A stretch of 36,740 nucleotides of DNA, from NCBI RefSeq assembly GCF_014698035.1, contig NZ_JACJSF010000077.1, positions 1 to 36,740 of the forward strand. Reading direction: 5' to 3'. Both the position numbers and the translations under genes were made by a program. The DNA is from Desmonostoc muscorum FACHB-395 (GTDB taxonomy: Bacteria; Cyanobacteriota; Cyanobacteriia; Cyanobacteriales; Nostocaceae). Below, one piece after another: positions 32,820 through 36,740 of the stretch (its first letter is position 1; each line of letters begins with the position of its first letter). The notes beneath the pieces were generated by a model. It was given only the letters and a program-made list of their open reading frames with translations, searched no databases and had not been told where the DNA came from.

Positions 32820-33872
32820 ATGAGTGTTGCAAATCCAATTCAGAGACGGAGCATTTGGAAGAATCAGCCATTTAAAGGGCTGCTTTTTATTGCTGTGATT
32901 GCTATCATTAGCTATATTTTTGAACTCATATTTGGTCAAATTATTCAGCTAAATGTGGGAACAAAATTAACTTACATCACGATATGCTTTGTCTGGTGGT
33001 GGCATCTAGGTTTTTCTCTCAACGGCTATCCAGGTTCTCGCTTCTCTTCTACCAGATTTGGACGAGGAACAGTGAATTTAGTCGTGTTGTTGGCGCTAGT
33101 TTATATTACTGGTGAAGCTTGGAAATTAATTTCTGCAAAAGCAATTCTTACTGATACACCCGTTGGCTTGTGGGGACAAACAGCAATTATTGCCGCCGCC
33201 GCCAGTTTATTCTTCTTTGACAACACGATTGTCACCACTGAGGAAGTCCGCAACTGGCATCCAGTGAGTGGCTTTCTCAATATCTTTTTTGCCGTCTTCT
33301 TTATTGCCCCCGCGCTCACCTTTTTGCCGCAAATGTGGGGACTTCAACCGTTTTACATTCCTTGGTATTGGTATCCTTGTTCAACAGTGTTCGGTAGTTT
33401 CTTTGAACGTTGGCCTTTAACCAAATTGGAACTAGGAATGCCACGTTTGGGCTTGCTCCATACAGGTATTATTTTGTTGCTCACTCTGATTACAGAATTC
33501 TTCCTTAAACAGCTAGGACTGGATTTATTTACAACAACGACAGGGCCAACCTTTGCAGCAATTTGGACAACTGTTGGTTTAGGATTTGTTTGGCAATTCA
33601 ATATGTGGCCTTTCACAGAGTTATCACAGCCCACAAAAGGCATAGTTGCATCTGTTACTAGTTTAATAATTTCGGTCTTGTTGTATCTGGTAACAGTATC
33701 TCTGATAGGCCAAGAAAATATTATCCAAGGGCTTTATTGGTGGTTTAATATCCTTTGGGTTCAAGTATTCTTAATGGCTCCAGGATTATACGATGGAATT
33801 AGCCTTTGGCAGGATGTACCGTCACTCGTTGAAGAACAACAACCCCTCAGTTTAAATCGTGAAGGACGGTAG
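32820..33872 (+). CDS. Unknown polytopic membrane protein
   Basis: I do not recognise the family. The protein is 350 residues with about nine hydrophobic segments, near 20-40, 49-68, 84-104, 118-133, 150-172, 209-228, 243-262, 273-297 and 303-323. It is rich in Trp and aromatic residues: FVWWWHLGFSLNGYPG, YIPWYWYPCSTVFGSFFERWP, WQFNMWPFTELSQPT and YWWFNILWVQVFLMAPGLYD. The mid-protein loop TVFGSFFERWPLTKLELG and the WQFNMWPF segment look like conserved functional loops. There is no signal peptide or known transporter motif. It follows sfnG and sfnB on the same strand but after 311 bp of repeats, so co-transcription is uncertain. Uptake of a sulfone or sulfonate, or export of a product, is a reasonable guess only. 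Confidence 0.8.
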   Translation: MSVANPIQRRSIWKNQPFKGLLFIAVIAIISYIFELIFGQIIQLNVGTKLTYITICFVWWWHLGFSLNGYPGSRFSSTRFGRGTVNLVVLLALVYITGEAWKLISAKAILTDTPVGLWGQTAIIAAAASLFFFDNTIVTTEEVRNWHPVSGFLNIFFAVFFIAPALTFLPQMWGLQPFYIPWYWYPCSTVFGSFFERWPLTKLELGMPRLGLLHTGIILLLTLITEFFLKQLGLDLFTTTTGPTFAAIWTTVGLGFVWQFNMWPFTELSQPTKGIVASVTSLIISVLLYLVTVSLIGQENIIQGLYWWFNILWVQVFLMAPGLYDGISLWQDVPSLVEEQQPLSLNREGR

Positions 33873-34170
33873 AATAATTCGTAATTCGTAGTTAAATTAT
33901 GAATTAGTAATTGTTGTTATCTCTGCTTCCTCTGTCCTCTTAGGGACTTCCAAATAAAAAAATATTCCACAACTGACATAAAAATCTTCTCTATTTCTCT
34001 TCCCTCTGTGTTCTCTGCGCCTCTGTGGTTCGTTTATTTTGATATAGCAAAATCATTCCACAAATACGCAACGCCGGAGAGTTTTTTAGCCTTTATATCT
34101 GCATTGCTGATTATGAGGTAAAAAACTCGCCGACTTTCGATGAATTATTCTTTACACCTTTGCTAACGAT
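33873..34170. repeat. Intergenic repeats and possible terminator hairpin
   Basis: A copy of the CTCTGTG-TTCTCTGCGCCTCTGTGGTTCGTT repeat lies at 34003-34034. An imperfect long hairpin (CGGAGAGTTTTTT to AAAAAACTCGCCG, 34075-34132) lies between the convergent membrane-protein and porin genes and could serve as a terminator. Confidence 0.5.
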
Positions 34171-35778
34171 CTAAAAGGTGAAGGTTGTCCTCACAGTGCC
34201 AATTACCGCATCTTGATTGTCATTGTTTTGAGCAGGAGCCGTGATCCAAATTACGCCAGGGGTGATGGCAATATTATCTGTAAGCTGATACTTATAAAAG
34301 CCTTCAATGTGTAAGGATAAATCGTTTGCAGGCGCTGGATTACTACCCCGATAAGGTTCTGCACCCACAAGAACACCACCAAGGTTGCCTTGTTTACCTA
34401 AATCTGGGAATGCCAATCCCAAAGCATAGTACCAAATATCTGCACTACCACTACCTGCCAGATTTTTGGCGTTAGTGTAGCCAAAGAACCCATTGACTGC
34501 AAATCGAGAACTAAATTTATAAAAAGCTTCAACTCCGTAAGAGTTGGTAATTGTCCGTTCAAATGGAGTATTAGCTTGTTCTGTTCCGACAAGTGTAAAA
34601 CCACTACCCAGGTCAAATATTGCTCCCCGATTTTGGTAGGCATTTACATAAGTAAAACCAATGCCAGAGTTATTGTTCGGGTTCCATGCTATTTGTCCAA
34701 AGGCGCTGTATTGACCATTAAAAAAACCACTGTCTAGTTGAGGACTGGCGTGATCTCCTGCTAAGTAACCCAAGCTCAATACCAATTGGTCGCTGAGTCG
34801 ATAATTAAATCCCCCACCTGCACCACCACCAATACGATAGATAGGGCTAGAAGAAGCAAATTCTGTCAAGGCTCGACCGCCTCCTGTGGCACTATCGAGA
34901 TAAGGACTCAGAGTAGGAACAAAATCAAAAAATACTCCATTTATTGCTCCTATATAAGCATCGATTTTGCTACCAACTGAGAAATAATAAGAGAGCCAAT
35001 CTACGGCTACTTGGTTGTTACTAGGAGCAAGATTGAAGGTTTGCAAACCTTCGGCTGAACCACCAGGAAGCTGCAAAATAGTAGCGTTTCCAGCAGTTAG
35101 ACGAGTATTTAGAGTGTCTTTACCTGTAAAGCTAGTTTTGAAAACGAGGCGAACTCTATCTTGAAAAACTGTGTTATCACCGTTAACTGAGCCTTGAAAG
35201 GCATTCGTAATCACAAAGATGGCTTCAGCAGAAAGCTTTGTAGTTGTGGAAAACTGATTGGCTTCTAGTTCCGCAGTACGAGATTCTAAATTATCAACAC
35301 GACCCCGTAAAGTTGTTAGTTCAGCAGTAAATTCTTCTTGCAGCCTTTGTACAGTAGCTAAGTCTTCTTTGGTAACTAAGTCAGATGTAGCTGTTGCAAT
35401 TAGCTCATTGATCCGAGATAAACAAGCATTTAAACCTGCTGCAAATTCATAGCGAGTAATAGCACGGTTTCCCCGATAAGTACTATTTGGATATCCCGCA
35501 ATACATCCATAACGCTCAACTAACGATTGGAGTGCAATAAACGCCCAATCATTTGGTTGCACATCTGAAAACTGAGATACAGATGTTACCTGAGACATAT
35601 TGTTTGGCTGTGGGACAGTGGCGATGCCTGGGTTGGGCTGCGCCAACGCAGATGGTATATTTGTTTGAGTCTCAGTAGCTAAATTCCTATCTTGGGCGTA
35701 AGCTGATGTGCTGGCTAGCAAAGTAGCCCCCACAATCATCGATTCCATGAATAAATTATGAAATGAACGATTGAACAT
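34171..35778 (-). CDS. Cyanobacterial OprB-type porin with SLH domain
   Basis: Starting at ATG 35778, with AGGAG 8 bases upstream, the protein is 535 residues; a GTG three codons earlier is less likely. It has a signal peptide (hydrophobic, ending STSAYAQD), an SLH domain at about 68-118 (FSDVQPNDWAFIALQSLVER, GCIAGYPNSTYRGNRAITR), a short coiled coil (about 135-175) and then a beta-barrel of the OprB family ending in Phe (VRTTFTF). It spans the outer membrane and admits small solutes or ions; members are often labelled iron-uptake porins. Beside the sulfur genes it may admit organosulfur compounds, as porins accompany sulfonate clusters elsewhere. Site G lies 538 bp away facing the other way. 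Confidence 0.9.
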   Translation of the reverse strand: MFNRSFHNLFMESMIVGATLLASTSAYAQDRNLATETQTNIPSALAQPNPGIATVPQPNNMSQVTSVSQFSDVQPNDWAFIALQSLVERYGCIAGYPNSTYRGNRAITRYEFAAGLNACLSRINELIATATSDLVTKEDLATVQRLQEEFTAELTTLRGRVDNLESRTAELEANQFSTTTKLSAEAIFVITNAFQGSVNGDNTVFQDRVRLVFKTSFTGKDTLNTRLTAGNATILQLPGGSAEGLQTFNLAPSNNQVAVDWLSYYFSVGSKIDAYIGAINGVFFDFVPTLSPYLDSATGGGRALTEFASSSPIYRIGGGAGGGFNYRLSDQLVLSLGYLAGDHASPQLDSGFFNGQYSAFGQIAWNPNNNSGIGFTYVNAYQNRGAIFDLGSGFTLVGTEQANTPFERTITNSYGVEAFYKFSSRFAVNGFFGYTNAKNLAGSGSADIWYYALGLAFPDLGKQGNLGGVLVGAEPYRGSNPAPANDLSLHIEGFYKYQLTDNIAITPGVIWITAPAQNNDNQDAVIGTVRTTFTF

Positions 35779-36410
35779 TTCTATCACTCCTCATATTTTG
35801 GGTTCGAAAAATTTAGTGCAAGTCATCAGATATTTCAATGACTTGTCAAGCTAGAAGATTATGGCTAGCCCTGAAAAAAGTTGACTTACTCTAACACTGG
35901 GAAATTTGCAATAATATCGTTATAATTCCAGATAAATCAGTGACTACCTGGCATTTTAATCTGCATATTTATGTGGAGAAAAGACTTGCTTTTACAAAAA
36001 AATAATCCCTATACAAGCTGGTCTATTTGCTAAGGAAATATTTATCTGTAACAATATTTGAGTTTTAGGTAAAAATCAGACTCTTTTGCCCATTAATAAA
36101 TATCTACTGTTTGCTTATCCAGTTAAAGTAGATTAGTAGATTCAACTTATTAATATTGCATATATGGTCTTGAAAAACAAGTAGATTAAAATAATTTTTT
36201 CTTTTTGACTCTCAATCAAATATTTTTATATTGCGCTAATTAAGTTATAGCCTTATCAAAATTAATTTAATTTAAACTTGTGTTTTAAGTTAAAATGTGC
36301 AATTATATTTGTATTAGTACGGTAGTTATATCAAAACACTGTAGATTAAAATTTTCCAGCCAAATTTATAGTTGCTCCTCACAGAAGGTTAGCAGGAGAA
36401 GTTGCAAGAT
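35779..36410. other. AT-rich divergent intergenic region
   Basis: The 632 bp between the porin and the truncated SfnB gene are strongly AT-rich. Site G at 36316 is the only signal I can support; no repeat or RNA gene was recognised. Confidence 0.4.
36316..36347 (+). promoter_or_regulatory. Sulfur-island operator site G with -10 box
   Basis: AGTACGGTAGTTATATCA (36316-36333) is followed after 8 bp by TAGATT (36342-36347), about 64 bp before the ATG of the truncated SfnB gene. The last base of the motif (A for G) departs from the others. Confidence 0.55.
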
Positions 36411-36674
36411 ATGCAATTAATCGAAACTGAAGAGTCTCAAAATTATCTTGATTTAGCTAAGTCTTTAGCAAAAGAATTTGCCCAAACTGCTGTAGAGCGG
36501 GATGCTCAAGGGGGAACACCAAAGCATGAACGCGATCGCTTGCGCCAAAGCAACTTACTGAAACTGATCGTACCCACAGAAGATGGTGGTTTAGGGCAAA
36601 GCTGGATTACTGTTCTGCAAATTACCCGCGAGTTTGCCAAAGTTGATAAGCTGTTACGCAGCTTATTTGTATAA
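36411..36674 (+). pseudogene. Truncated second SfnB/acyl-CoA dehydrogenase-like gene
   Basis: From ATG 36411 (AGGAGA about 12 bases upstream) the frame gives 87 residues that match only the N-terminal helical domain of SfnB-type enzymes: LDLAKSLAKEFAQTAVERDA, RLRQSNLLKLIVPTEDGGLG and TVLQITREFAKVD. Where the family would continue with SS-A-LFGYHH, the frame turns into KLLRSLFV and stops. The flavin-binding remainder is absent, at least up to the window edge 66 bp later. A TTG at 36402 would add three residues. Its intact promoter and operator suggest a once functional sulfur gene; a frameshift with continuation outside the window cannot be excluded. Confidence 0.7.
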
Positions 36675-36740
36675 TATAAAATTAAGTGACTAGCTATGAA
36701 TAGGGATATATGCCAGCAAAAAACCATCTATCTCAAGAGC

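Noticed and set aside
1..36740. CRISPR array, tRNA or rRNA genes
   Set aside because: No regularly spaced repeats, cloverleaf-like sequence or rRNA-like stretch was found by eye.

Overview
The window looks like chromosome from a filamentous, Nostoc-like cyanobacterium. HIP1 octamers (GCGATCGC and its core) are scattered throughout. There is an OprB-type porin with an SLH domain, a NifE-like protein, heptamer (CTGCCTC) tandem repeats and several short dispersed repeats of the kind common in Nostocales. No rRNA, tRNA or CRISPR array was seen.

Most of the window is an organosulfur (sulfate-starvation) island. On the left (1-6 kb) are a truncated family-5 solute-binding lipoprotein, an SsuA-like sulfonate-binding lipoprotein, two TauD/TfdA dioxygenases and an MFS exporter. 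At 6.1-9.7 kb sit an orphan NifE-like gene, a 1.1 kb non-coding stretch and an aldo/keto reductase. At 9.8-12.8 kb a minus-strand operon encodes a hydroxyacid dehydrogenase, an FAD oxidoreductase and a two-cluster ferredoxin. At 13.2-15.7 kb a nitroreductase is followed by a DszA/NtaA-type flavin monooxygenase and a methyltransferase fragment. At 15.9-22.6 kb a run of minus-strand genes holds a glutathione transferase, a second DszA/NtaA-type monooxygenase, an EamA transporter, a HAD phosphatase, a TauE/SafE exporter, an internally deleted MFS gene, an AtzH-like protein and an Rrf2 regulator.

From 22.6 to 26 kb is a decay zone with remnants of TPR, DinB and possibly VWA-like genes around a CoiA/GIY-YIG-like gene. 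From 26 to 33.9 kb sulfur genes return: a 688-residue LysR regulator carrying an SsuA/NMT1-like ligand domain at its C-terminus, an SsuD-like monooxygenase, an SfnG-like dimethylsulfone monooxygenase, an SfnB-like oxidoreductase and an unknown polytopic membrane protein. The window closes with an OprB/SLH porin and a truncated second SfnB.

Two observations stand out. First, the LysR-SsuA fusion reads as a one-component cytoplasmic sensor built from a transporter-type binding domain. Second, an 18-bp motif, AnTACKRTARWYnnRTCG, occurs at six places (1085, 4567, 12974, 22712, 29762, 36316), with a shortened seventh at 16469. Each is followed exactly 8 bp later by a -10-like or weaker hexamer, and almost all lie at the head of an organosulfur transcription unit. 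Together they suggest one regulon for scavenging sulfur from sulfonates, sulfones and related compounds. Working model: porin entry, periplasmic capture, desulfonation by dioxygenases and FMNH2-dependent monooxygenases, and export of sulfite or by-products by TSUP, MFS and EamA carriers. Functions are inferred from family resemblance read by eye; no database search was run.
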